Below are positions 9,821 through 21,022 of a stretch of 29,622 bases of DNA, one piece after another. The notes beneath the pieces are model-generated. The model worked only from the letters and a program-made list of their open reading frames with translations, did not search any database and was not told the DNA's origin. Origin of the DNA: Trichosphaerium sp. ATCC 40318. Taxonomy: Eukaryota; Discosea; Flabellinia; Trichosidae. The DNA is taken from the NCBI GenBank assembly GCA_038496445.1, contig JALMLS010000442.1:1-29622 (forward strand). The letters run 5' to 3'. The translations under genes and the position numbers were made by a program. The stretch's first letter is position 1; the number at the start of each line of letters is the position of its first letter.

Positions 9821-11219
9821 AAGCTTATTTTTTCAATACTTATCAAATGTACAAACTTCCATGTTTAATAAAGAGCAGTATGTATGTAATGCTCATCTCG
9901 ATTTCTGTCTTCAAGGGTGTCGTAACGGTGGAAAGGGACATTCATTACTTCCCTCCAAAACAAGGTCAAGCATGACTTTGTACTTTGTAGGCGCTCATTT
10001 GCCTTCACACTTCAAGAAAAACGCAATTTACTTTGCATCTTTGTGTATCGTTAATATACAACCATAAAAAACATTATTTATCTTTAAGTTAACATGCATA
10101 CATATGAACGGGAATTTGTCTAGTGGTATAATTAAGGACCCATACATGATCAATTACGCGTACAGTACATCCTGCATTGCATTCCTTTGTTCTCACTTAA
10201 ACGAGCCGAAAGGGAAAAACAAGAATATCAAGTAAGGCAAGCTCTGATGCATGTATTTATCTGAAAACACACAATTTAAACTAATGCAATCAATACTACA
10301 TTGGCAAACAAACACCCCTTACTTAAGGAACGAAGAACAATAGCGCTTAAGTTGTTTTCAAAAAAAACAAATAGGGGTAAGTTGAGGACAGTTTATTGTA
10401 ATGATTTATTTAGGGTTTAGTGCTAGTTTTTGGCTAGTTTTTGTTTACTTTTTAGGCAGGTGGTATAGGACCAAAAATGACAGACTTTTTGTACTTCAGT
10501 TTTAGTTCTGCATCATCACGTGATAGTGTACCACCTTTTTACAGCGTTCTTGTTTAGTCGTCTAGGTAGGGGGGAGTACGTAACTCTTTTTTGTTCGTGT
10601 GAATACAAGATTCTTTTATTCAATCTACACGCGAAGCCCATGCGAGCGCCAGTGCCCTTGAGTCGTCTAGGTAAACCTTGAGCAGGTATCAAGGTTTGCC
10701 GAAAGTAGACATACCTGTTTGGTAGTTTGTATTGATCAATCTTTTGGTTTCACATTTTTTAACTAGGTGGGAGTACATAACCATTTATTGAGGGTGTAGA
10801 ATATTGCCAAATCCAGTCAAGCTTTTTCGCAATTACCGGACTATACCCCAACCAATGAAGCCCTACGCTCGGCCCATAATGCGATATGTAGTTAGACGAT
10901 TTATAGTAGGATAAAGTAAATATCACAGTACGTTCAAAGCACAAAATCAGAAAAAAGTCCTATCGCAAAAGCGTATGGACCCCACACTGCCAGAATGCTT
11001 TTCCTATATATAAACGAACGCCGCCAGATTAATATGAAGTCGGCGGGTGGTACCTAGGTACGAGAACCAAGTTTTTTTTGGGGCCATAGTATTCTTCGAA
11101 TTTTCCGAAAATTATACTAGGCCTACTTTACGAAGATTCCGACTTTTTTCGAATTTTGCGAAGATCTCATAAAACGAAAAAAAGAAAATGATTTTATTTA
11201 CATTTTCCATATTTAATTT
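9821..11219. other. Gene-free stretch; left border of the central block
   Basis: No gene is supported. It holds a TCACGTGA palindrome (10516-10523), scattered short similar segments (GTCGTCTAGGTA near 10558 and GAGTCGTCTAGGTA near 10660; GGGAGTACGTAA near 10572 and GGGAGTACATAA near 10769) and, at its end, AT-rich repeats with TTCGAATTTTCCG (11095-11107) and TTCGAATTTTGCG (11148-11160). The last two are related in inverted orientation to sequence near 22.04 kb. Confidence 0.45.
11143..11190. repeat. Left imperfect inverted repeat (candidate terminal repeat)
   Basis: Reads CTTTTTTCGAATTTTGCG, a spacer of about 13 bases, then ACGAAAAAAAGAAAATG. The reverse complement of 22000-22055 begins TTTTTTTCGAATTTTCCG and later has CGAAAAAAACGAAAA in similar spacing. 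A second left copy of the core is at 11095-11107. The match is imperfect and AT-rich, so this is a candidate only. It lies 30 bp beyond the stop codon of the transposase gene. Confidence 0.35.
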
Positions 11220-14200
11220 CTAATTAGGTCTATAAAGCGTATGGTCCTCAGGATATCCTAACACTTTCCATATATCTTCAAGATACTTTTCAGCAATGGG
11301 TTCTGCTTCTTCTTCATCATCATAGTCAATATGATATTCGTCTTTCTTTTTGTCATAACATACTACTGTTCCTTCGTACCAACCAGCTCCTTCCCAATAA
11401 ATGCTGACTCTATACCCATTTTTGATTCCTCTAGGTTCTACTTTATGTCTTTGTTTTACACGTTTAGAAATTGGACTAAGTAGAAGCAATAAGTTTGTAG
11501 TATTATATAAACAATAAAAAATGATGAAACCTTGATGCAATAGCGTTGTCATTTGGTTTTTTTGCTTTGTCTTGATCTTTTTGGGTTTTTTTTGCTTCTT
11601 TTTTTTGTTTTTTAGCTAGTTTTATTGCTTTCTTCTTTTTTTTACGTTCCTAAAGACTATGTTATCAAATTAAATATATAAAATTATAAAGCGTACAACA
11701 CCAAGTGCTCTAGGTATATTACCATTGAATAATAGATCTTTTTTTCTTAAATGGTTGTGTTTGGGTGGTGAAGGAGAACATTTAGGTGGCGTTAAAATTG
11801 TAAATGGCGACACAACTTGTTTGTGAGATGGCATGGTATGTTTGAGTGGTGATGGAGACACAGTGTGTTTGCTAAATGGTCTGGCGTGTCTGGGTGGTGA
11901 TGGCGACACAGTGCGTTTGCTAGATGGTTTGGCGCGTCTGGGTGGTGATGGCGACATAGTGTGTTTGCGAGATGGCCTGGTTCTTCTGGATGGTGATACA
12001 GTACGCTCGCTAAATTGTCTGGTACTTTTGGATGGTCTGGCGTGTCTGGGTGGTGATGGCGACACAGTGCGTTTGCTAGATGGTTTGGCGCGTCTGGGTG
12101 GTGATGGGGACACAGTGTGTTTGCTAGATGGTCTGGCACGTCTGGGTGGTGATGGCGACACAGTGCGTTTGCTAGATGGTCTGGCACGTCTGGGTGGTGA
12201 TGGCGACGGCGACACAGTGTGTTTGCTAGATGGTCTGGTTCGTCTGGGTGGTGATGGCGACACAGTGCGTTTGCTAGATGTTCTGGCACGTCTGGGTGAT
12301 GATGGTGATACAATACGCTCGCTAGATGGTCTGGCATGTCTGGGTGGTGATGGTGACACAGTGCGTTTGCGAGATGGCCTGGTTCTTTTGAGTGGTGATG
12401 GTGACACAGTGCGTTTGCGAGGTGGCCTGGTTCTTCTGGGTGGTGATGGTGACACAGTGCGTTTGTGAGATGACTTGGTTCTTCTGGGTGGTGATGGCGA
12501 CACAGTGCGTTTGTGAGATGACTTGGTTCTTCTGGGTGGTGATGGCGACATAGTGTGTTTGCGAGATGGCCTGGTTCTTCTGGGTGGTGATGGTGACACA
12601 GTGCGTTTGCGAGATGGCCTGGTTCTTTTGATTGGAGATGGTGACACAGTGCGTTTGTGAGATGACTTGATTCTTCTGGGTGGTGATGGCGACATAGTGT
12701 GTTTGTTGGATGGCTTGGTATGTTTTGATGAGTTTGTAAGGTTTAATATTGTAGCAGTGCGTTTAGGTGGCATTGAATGTCGTGTTGGTAATACTGTGTG
12801 TTTGGGAGGAGAAGCTTTTGTGAGATCTATATAGACAGATTTGCGATTTGTTTTGTTCTTATTAGGTGTTGGAACGGGTGGAGTAGAATCAATAATTAGC
12901 TCGTTGGAAATAGGCATATCTACTTTTTTAATATGAGAAGCAGAGGCAGAACGTAAAAGAAATGGATTAGAAATAGAAGAACCGTCTGAAATAGAATAAG
13001 AATGTTTAGATTTGTTGTTTGAATCAAGCGAATTGTTAGAAGATACTAAGACATCATCGTCAGATAGATTATGGTCCAATTGAAGTTGTTTTTTAAAACT
13101 ATCAAAGTCAAAATCTTCTTCTTCAATTCTAAAAAAACATATTAAAACAAAAACTGTAAAATAAATAGTACCTTGTGTCATTGTTAAACACACCATTTAG
13201 ATTTGTTTGAGGATCATCCAAAGTATAAGTTCCGGTTTCCAAATATTGTTGTCTTTGTCTTCGTAACAACATGTAATCGGCATGTTCTCTTTCAAATTCT
13301 GCCAAACTGTCCCATTGTTTTGCAGTTTCATATCTACATCTTATCAGTTATTACAAAACAATTTAAAAAAAAACACACCCTTCTCTGTTAGATGAAAAAG
13401 GCTTGTCGTAGTAATCTGAAAATTCACTATAATCCAATGGCGGTGTTAACAATTCTATTGGATAGACAGATTCTCCTTCTGCAAATATTTTTAAATTTTC
13501 AGCTTGTTTTATTGGCGTAGGAGACTTTAATACTTCAAAAGTGCTATGAAAGAAATAAATGCGTACAACCAATAAGAACCAAAAATATTGTAAACGTACG
13601 CTGAATTTCCTAGACGAGGAGTCTTAGCTAATGTATGTTGTAACTTAAGATTGTGTGTTACATTCATCATGTAGTCTGTTTCAGGTAGTGGCAGTACACC
13701 ATCAACAACAGAGGTAGGCGAGCTATAAGAAAACAATTAAAAAAATTAAAAGATTGAAACAATATTCAATTGCACGTACTTGTCCATTAACAGTTTAAGT
13801 TCAAAATCTGTTTCATAGTCATTGATGTTGTCATCAGTTTTTTCACTTGATTCATCACTGTTATCAGTAGGCTTTGATACATTGGCTTTGTTGTTGGCTT
13901 CAATTTGCGTAGAAATATTTGCCACATCATAAACTACAGTTGTACTTTTTTTTGAATATTTATAATTTTTGCGCCAATCGTCTAATAATTTTTGAGCTGT
14001 AATCTCTTTTTCCCATCTCTTTTCTTTTCTGTATTTGTCATGATAACGAGTACGTTTTTTGATTTTGTTCGCTAAATGTAGAGACATTATTAAAAGTACA
14101 AAAGAAAGAAAAAAAAAAATTGTGTGTACATTTTTCACCTTTATACACTTGAAGAGTAGCATAGTCCTCCAAAACTTCAATCAAAACATCAGTTCGGCTT

Positions 14201-15992
14201 TTTATTCCACGCTTTGCAATAGATATTAACAAAAAGTTATGATAACTTTTAAACATACCTCAGCACACATTACTTTAAATCGCTTATTGTTGCCTTCCGA
14301 TCTATTATTTGTTCTGTTAGCCATATATTCCTCATCATCAATCACACTGTAAGCAGACCACAAGTCAGCAGGATGTAAAGCTTTTTTGCCTGTCCAATTT
14401 TTGTCTAAATACTCGATATACTTTTGTTTTTTTTGAAATGGTTTTTTGCATTTTTTTAAAGCTTTTATCTAAATAATAAAACGCATTAACATTAAGCAAC
14501 AATACTGTAAATGCACGAACATCTGATCGTGCTAAATATAATATTTCAAAAAACACCTCTTTGCTGGGTGCATCCAACAAAAGCATGGTAAGACTACGGC
14601 ACCAAACATCGTCATTTTCAGACAAAGACAACTTTTTCCTTCTTTTTTTATGTGCTTGAGCAACATGAAACTTGCACAATGTGATTTTGATGTTAGGAAA
14701 CAGTTCTAACATAGCATATCTACAACAAACAATAAAATTAGTACTTGTCAAACAATTTTAAGCAAATACAAACCTTAAATTGAGTTCACAATCGATGACG
14801 ATCCTTTCAAACTTGTGAAAACCTTTGTTGACTAATTCAGTAAAAGCATATCGATATTCTCGTAAAGATTTGCCTAACATCAAAGCATAACCCACTTGTA
14901 CAGTGTCTTTATTGCATATTCCCCAAAAAAATAGCAACTAAAAGAAAAAATTAAAACAAATAACAAAAAAGAAAAAAAAAAAGAAGAAAGTGTTTTAACG
15001 TACATGGCCATTGAAATCTGCCATTCCATGTATTCCATCCACCAACAATGATTTACGCAACAAGTATGTCTTATCAATGTTTGAAAGAATAATTTTGTTA
15101 AATTTAGAAATGACGAAAGGATTAAAAGAAATGTCAACATCAGGATGATGAAGTCTGATTTTGTTGAGCACTCCCAAATCATTGTCAGGAGTGTTGTTTT
15201 TAAGATTACGAGCTACAGCTTTGACCTGGTCAATAGTAGGCATCAATGCACTGTTGGCTAACGTAACACATGTTTTATCGCTGTTTTTGACCATGTTCAA
15301 TACCTAACAAACTGAGTTTAATTGCTTACGAAAAGAAAAGTATTACATACCACAGCTTCTGGTTTTTTGCCACTGTTAAGCAACTGTTTTATTTTTTCTT
15401 TAGTGGTTTCGTTAACTTTAAACTCAACACTGTTTTTTGGACGACAGTGTGATGAGTGAGAAGCTGTATTGGTGATGGCAACTATAGTTCCTGAAGCATT
15501 TATGGCAAAGTTTACTTTACCTAAATGAAAAAAATAAATGTTCGAACAAATTGACCTTATAATGTGTTAAAAGAGCATACCAGAACACTTTTTAACCATG
15601 TTGCATATACAATACACTCTTGTTGTTATAACATTATTGCTACGCATTTTGGCTTTTTTTGACAAGTTGTTGTTGGTTTGATTGCTACAAAAAAAGCTTC
15701 AATTAGTTTACATCGGTTAAACTGAAAGAAACAACACGTACGCGGTTGATTTTTTGCCTTGAACAACATTTGAAGTATCTTCATCGTTTCTAAAAAGATA
15801 TTAAAGAGGTTAAAAAAAGAGTACATACGAAGGTAAAAACGTTCTCTTGTTCACAGTCCATTGGCAACCGTAAGATGTACCATGAGCCCAAGTTATAGGC
15901 CGATCCCACAAATCATACCAACTCAAAGTAGTAGAGTTAGTAGGAGAGTGCGTGTCAGGTCCTCTTTTGTCTATGTAGTTTGTTTCAGCCAT
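11220..15992 (-). CDS. MULE-type transposase with SR-like repeat tail and C-terminal Tudor-like domain
   Basis: Sixteen exons, all in phase, encode 1331 aa: 15992-15829, 15789-15742, 15684-15581, 15520-15351, 15303-15004, 14937-14774, 14719-14506, 14468-14259, 14211-14139, 14071-13780, 13722-13600, 13543-13379, 13333-13172, 13128-11697, 11649-11531, 11475-11220. A Cys/His cluster (VYCICNMVKKCSG then HSSHC, residues about 90-130) resembles a FLYWCH/MULE N-terminal zinc finger. The DDE-type core follows: LLVDGIHGMADF (Asp about 251), ERIVIDCELNL (Asp about 311), FPNIKITLCKFHVAQAHKKR (C-x2-H at about 332-335) and NRTNNRSEGNNKRF (Glu about 446), the familiar MULE order. Then come an acidic linker, about 18 SR-like repeats (residues about 880-1180), a lysine-rich helix, and a Tudor/agenet-like end (GYRVSIYWEGAGWYEG, CYDKKKDEYHIDYDD). 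With an intact triad and open frame it looks recently active or domesticated. Confidence 0.82.
11830..12720 (-). repeat. 48-bp coding minisatellite (16-residue SR-like units)
   Basis: About 18 tandem units inside exon 14 of the transposase gene. The consensus reads TVSPSPPRRARPSSKR, with RS/SP dipeptides typical of SR-protein kinase substrates. Some units are shorter or longer (a double SPSP near 12200; a short SPSRR unit near 11990). Long open frames on the plus strand (11833-12468) and in another minus frame (11792-12337) are by-products of this repeat. Confidence 0.85.
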
Positions 15993-16160
15993 GAAGATTT
16001 AATTGAGAAAAACATGTGATAAAGATTGTAATTTGAAATAATGAATTTATTGGCGAGTCATTCACAGTCTTTGGGCAATTTATTTCCCAAAACTAAATGA
16101 TACTTAACCTGTTGTATAAGTCAATATTTTTAAATAAAAACTAATTCGAACTAAAGTACC

Positions 16161-17737
16161 TCAATGAAACTTATTGATAAACCAATCTACTTTTTTTTTG
16201 TAGCAATTACCACCCAATTTAATTATTTCCTTAAGGGTTAAAGTACCAAAAGGTTGTTGAATCGGAGGCGTAGAAAATGCAAGACAAAAGTGAGGTTGGT
16301 TATCACTAAATTTTTTCCATGTTAATACAGCCCAGTGAATTTCAACATCAGTCTTATCTTTGCATATCTATTATGGTATTAGTGATTAAATAATAAAACA
16401 TCTTATAAATTTACCCTTTTTAAAGTTTGCCATCCATAGTCAGCGTGTGTACTAGGTAAATAAGGTAAGTGGCCAAAACTCAATCCACAAATCAACACAT
16501 CAGGAACCAATTCTTTAATTCGTTGACAACCCAATAAAGCATATCGTTTTTGAGTGTATTGTTTGGCAATATCTATAAAATAATTTATACACTCATAGTA
16601 AACAATAGATTACGCACTTTTCCATTGTCTCTTTTTTGCCAATCCGTCTTCTTTAAATTCCTTCAAAGCAGCTTTATAAGTAGGACCACGCTTTTTTCCA
16701 AATGAACCTCCCCAATGTGGAGCAGTGGCATAAGAACAAAGTAAATCAACATGGAGAGCAACATGCTTAGTATCGAGCGTTTTAAAGTAAGCGCAATCTA
16801 AAAGATTCAATACTATGCTTATTCTTTTAAAGTAATAATGACCAAGCTCTTTTTTCCAACATTCTTTCTTTTCTTTTTTGGAAACATCGCTGGCTAATAC
16901 TTTTTCTACCTAAAAAATAGTAAATAACTAATTTTCATTTGACATATTTTAGCACATACTGGCTTAAAATAATCGTTAGCCACTTTCTCCATTAACGCTG
17001 CTTGTGCAGGAGAAACTATACCATCTGAAAACATGTTTATATCACCATGAAACAAGACTACATCTTTATAAGAACCATTGTAGCCAACAGTAATAATTTT
17101 AACATCAGAGTTCCTTTAAAAAAAAATGTTATATTAATCTCAATTTTGTATGTACCTGTATTGTTTTACGTCACCATATCCATGAGTACAAATAGGATAA
17201 TGCATGTCATACATAACAGCATCTGCGCCAGCATTGCCTCTAGGTCCTTGTTTTGCGTCGAACGCTAGCTTCATATTGACACGCAAAAAAACAGCAGTTT
17301 GAAAGTTTGCCTTTAAAATAATTTATACTAACACATGTCAATAGAAAAACATTACCCAAGCTAAAAAAGTTCGTTTTTTGTCTCTAAAATCTTTACTTTT
17401 TCTTATCGTTGCATTCACCTTCTTGTTGTATACCATACTACATAATATTAGCTTTATACCAAAAATAAACAAATTTCATGCCAATAAAACCACAAATGTT
17501 TAGTTTTCAAAAACGTCATTTGACTTTCAGTAAAAAAATCGGCTACAGTATCTTGTTTCTCCCAAAGCAATCTTTTAACCTATACAAAGTTATATGTAAT
17601 TAATTTCAAATAAAAGATACCAAGTTTTTACTAATTAAGCCTTGTTTAGTCTCATCCAAGCTTTTGTAATAAGACTCTACACTTTTTTCGTGTATATCAA
17701 AGTTAAAGCCATGCAAAAGTTTGTAACCTTTGAACAT
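16161..17737 (-). CDS. Orphan 416-aa protein, eight exons, next to the transposase
   Basis: Not recognised. Exons 17737-17621, 17579-17494, 17437-17356, 17310-17156, 17113-16960, 16909-16618, 16572-16415, 16367-16161 all join in phase from ATG to stop. Readable parts include MFKGYKLLHGFNFDIHEKSV, FLRVNMKLAFDAKQGPRGN, ADAVMYDMHYPICTHGYGD, VLFHGDINMFSDGIVSP, YATAPHWGGSFGKKRGP and LPSTHADYGWQTLKR. His, Asp and Cys are common and a hydrolase or nuclease is imaginable, but no family motif is secure. There is no signal peptide or membrane span. It is 168 bp upstream of the transposase start on the same strand and shares its splice style, so it may be an accessory gene of the same element. The GTGGTT donor of exon 2 is unusual. 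Earlier 5' exons within the triplicated segment upstream are possible. Confidence 0.7.
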
Positions 17738-17865
17738 AGAGATAGCCAATTGTTTTTTTTGTATACCAATAAGACTAAAACCAATAATGAGTATAGACCT
17801 AGAAATAAAAAAAACTTGACGATAAATTACTTGGTTTTTAGCTTCAAAACAATAACAACGTGCTG

Positions 17866-18244
17866 GCTCTCTTTGATATCCAAAGATCACCCACAACAGC
17901 ATAGAGATAATCAAAACACTGCGATGATAATGTGGTTGTATTGATTAGCAATAAATTCAGTTGATTTCAGAAAAATATGAAAGGAAAAACTGAAATGTAA
18001 TTAATTGTAGAAGAACAAAGTGTCAACGCTCTCTTTGGTATCCAAAGATCACCCACAACAGCATAGAGATAATCAAAACGCTGTATGGAACACTGTAAAA
18101 TTTCCACAAACGAAAACCTTTCAAAAACTAATACAAAAAAAAAAAAAATTGTAAAGTTCTACACAATAATGTCAACGCTCTCTTTGGTATCCAAAGATCA
18201 CCCACAACAGCATAGAGATAATCAAAACACTGCGTGGAACATTG
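17866..18244. repeat. Three-copy direct repeat of about 58-75 bp
   Basis: Copies at 17866-17923 (more diverged), 18022-18095 and 18171-18244 share CTCTCTTTGGTATCCAAAG followed by ATCACCCACAACAGCATAGA and GATAATCAAAAC, spaced about 150-160 bp. They sit just upstream of the 416-aa gene (which starts at 17737, minus). On the minus strand every copy is open in at least two frames, one giving FDYLYAVVGDLWIPKR and one a hydrophobic stretch beginning ISMLLWVIFG. They could be alternative first exons, a duplicated regulatory block or relics of an exon duplication. Confidence 0.8.
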
Positions 18245-18343
18245 CATAGTACTATACAGTTAATAAATAGTAATGTAAACTAGAGAGTTGAAATTGTATT
18301 TATTTAAATGTGTTCGTACTTTATCTGTAAAGTATTTCTAGCA

Positions 18344-21022
18344 CTATTCCCTATAATCTTTATATTTAGTAACAATCCAACTAAATAATTTAAAGCAATG
18401 TCGTGTCAACAAAACCCTATTAACTGGAGCAGATCTATGGAATGGAAACTCAGGAATAGTGTGCAAATTGTGGCAATACACCAAAAATGTCAAAACGCTA
18501 CCAAAAAGTCAGTAAAAGCAAAAAAAAAAAACTTTAAAAGCAACGTAGTACAAAAGCTCTGCAGGAGTAAACAATGCTGCAATCATTTTCATTATTGCAA
18601 CAGTGTTTAATTGAAAATCCTCAAGTTCATCAGGAAATGCATTGCCTAATACAGTAACAGCACCTTGTAACTACACAACAGTAAGTATGGTTTAAAACAC
18701 CAAGAGTAGCTTCTAGTACCTGAGCATCACCAGCCACTACACCATCTTCGCTGTCACTATCAATATCACTGTCAGTGTCGCTATCGCTGTCATTGTCACT
18801 GTCGTTAATAGCAACGACATTAGCAATAGCAGCGTTAATAGCATTAGCAGTAGACCCAAGCTCTAGAGAAAAAACAGAAGCTTCTTCATTCGCATCAACA
18901 GAAGAAGCACAAGAGCAAGCATCAGACGCCTTGGAAACATCAAAGGAAGCACCAAGAGCATTAAACGCACCTTGGAAACATCAGACGCCTTGGAAACACC
19001 ATCGGAAGCATCAGAAGCATCAGATGCCTTGAAAACATCAGAGGAAGTACCAAGAGCATTAAACGCACCTTGGAAACATCAGACGCCTTGGAAACACCAT
19101 CGGAAGCATTTAAAGCATCAAACGCCTTGGAAACATCAGAGGAAGCACCAAGAGCATTAAACGCACCTTGGAAACATCAGACGCCTTGGAAACACCATCA
19201 GAAGCATCAGAAGCATCAGACGCCTTGAAAACATCAGAGGAAGCACCAAGGGCATCAAACGCACCTTGAAAACATCAGACACTTTGAAAGCATCAGAAGA
19301 AACATCAGACGCCTTGGAAGCATCAGAAGAAACATCAGACGCCTTGGAAGCATCAGAAGAAACATCAGACGCCTTGGAAGCACCAGAAAAAGCATCAGAC
19401 ACCTTTAAAACATCAGAAGAAGCATCAAAAGCATAAGACACACCTTGGAAACATCAGACGCCATAGAAGCACCAGAGAAAGCATCAGAAGCATCGAACGC
19501 CTTGGAAACACCATTGGAAGCATTGGAAGCATCGGATGACTTAGAAACACCATCGGAAGCATCAGAAGCATTAGACGCCTTCAAAACATCAGACGCCTTA
19601 AAAGCACCAGAGAAAGCATTGGAAGCATTCAACACCTTGAAAACACCATCGGAAGCATCAGAAGTATTGGACGCCTTCAAAACATCAAAGAAAGCATCAA
19701 AAGCACAAGACGCACCTTGGAAACATCAGACGCCTTAGAAGCACCAGAGAAAGCATCAAAAGAATCGGACGCCTTGCAAACACCATCAGACACAGCAAAA
19801 GCATCAAACGCCTTAAAAGCATCAAAAGAAGCATATAGAGCATCAAACGCACCTTGGAAACATCAAACGCCTTGGAAACACCATCAGAAACATCAAACAC
19901 CTTGAAAGCATCAGAGGAAGCATCAAGAGCATAACACGCACCTTGGAAACATCAGACACCTGGGAAGCACAATCAGACGCATCAAAAGCATCAGACACCT
20001 AAAAAACATCAGAGGAAGCACAAAGAGCATCAAATGCACCTTGGAAGCAGCAGACGCCTTGGAAACACCATCGGAAGCATCAGAAGTATTGGACGCCTTC
20101 AAAACATCAAAAAAAGCATCAAAAGCACAAGACGCACCTTGGAAACATCAGACGCCTTAGAAGCACCAGAGAAAGCATCAGACGCTTTGGAAGCATCTAA
20201 CGCCTTGAAAACACCGAACGAAGCATCAGAAACGTCAGACGCCTTCAAAGCACCAAAAGAAACACCAGATGTCTTCAAAGTGCCAGAGGGAGTATCAGAC
20301 GTGCTGAAAGTATCAGAGGAAGCAGGATCACCTTCTATAATTTATTATACAATGGAAAGCATCAAAAACCAACATACCTTCATCTGACAAAGTCAGATCA
20401 ACATCTACAGCACAAATATCAGCTGTAGTGGTAGATTCATAACCATCAGCTACAAAACGTGAATACTGGGAAAAAAAAACCAATACACCAAAAAAAACCC
20501 TCCAACGTACCATTGTCAATAACATGTCTGAGGTCTACAACATCCACAGTGACATCGTCAGGCGTTGGGTTGTCTGCTAAACAAAATTAAAAAAAAAAGT
20601 AAAATAAAAAACCAATGTACTTATTTCTGGTAGATGCCTCAAATCTATGACAATGGGAGGTTTTGACACCACTTTGATGCCTACAAAACATGTGAAAAAA
20701 AAAAACAAAACCAAAAAAAAGTAGCTCGCCAGCTGCGAAAAAAAAATGCCCGTACGAAAAAAAAAAAAAAAAAAAAAAATTCAAAACGCGCTAGTACCTT
20801 GATCTTTTCCTATCGCTTTTGGTGGGGAGTACAGAACGTCGGTTTCGCTGTCGAATGTCACTAGCCGCGGATCTAACAAAAAAAAGGTAAAAAATGTTAA
20901 TTTGCTGCGCTAATTACGTACCAGGAGACAAAACGTTAAACGACGCTTGTTTTTTATGCACTGGACTCTATAAAGCGTCAAGTGTAAATTTTTCAAGTTA
21001 GTACCTTGTTTTTATCTTCCAT
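18344..21022 (-). CDS. Ala/Ser/Asp-rich repeat protein, 583 aa, 19 exons with ten identical-length introns
   Basis: Exons: 21022-21005, 20967-20922, 20872-20798, 20680-20621, 20576-20511, 20449-20378, 20334-20138, 20096-20040, 19998-19942, 19900-19853, 19811-19716, 19674-19444, 19402-19265, 19223-19167, 19125-19069, 19027-18971, 18929-18720, 18670-18552, 18434-18344. Every junction keeps phase. The N-terminus (MEDKNKSPVHKKQASFNVLS, then YSPPKAIGKDQ and LRHVIDN) is non-repetitive. Residues about 120-440 are repeats of the type ASDAFSGASKASDVSK, then a Ser/Asp run, then a hydrophobic/basic tail (LQGAVTVLGNAF, LLTRHCFKLFSWIVTKYKDY). Introns 7-16 are each 41 nt. The repeat would be acidic, low-complexity and probably disordered or weakly helical. 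Function unknown. It lies upstream of, and collinear with, the orphan and transposase genes. The last intron (GTACTA..CATAG) is chosen because it extends a sensible frame; otherwise the gene stops at 18509. Confidence 0.75.
18930..20140 (-). repeat. 98-bp exon-plus-intron tandem repeat array
   Basis: Within the 583-aa gene, units made of a 57-nt exon and a 41-nt intron recur with an exact 98-bp period (exon starts 19223, 19125 and 19027; also 20096 and 19998). Longer exons elsewhere in the array are made of the same 39-nt and 18-nt subunits without the intron. On the plus strand the signature is GCACCTTGGAAACATCAG, at about ten sites between 18968 and 20134. Confidence 0.85.

Noticed and set aside
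10110-10175. tRNA-like segment with GTCTAGTGGTATAAT resembling a D-arm
   Set aside because: No matching acceptor stem, anticodon arm or T-arm (GGTTCGA-type) could be folded around it.
11833-12468. 211-aa plus-strand open frame full of LDGLARLGGDGDTV-type repeats, and a 181-aa His/Pro-rich frame on the other minus phase
   Set aside because: Both are by-products of the 48-bp coding repeat of the transposase gene read in the wrong frame; the SR-like frame is the one connected by in-phase splicing on both sides.
18398-18610. Small plus-strand gene of 70 codons
   Set aside because: It overlaps the last two exons of the minus-strand repeat gene, which are linked by frame-consistent splicing; the plus frame has no recognisable features.
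18775-20387. Several plus-strand open frames such as a Ser-Leu run and METSDALE-type repeats
   Set aside because: Antisense of the repeat gene. They break repeatedly at the 41-nt units and have no splice logic on the plus strand.
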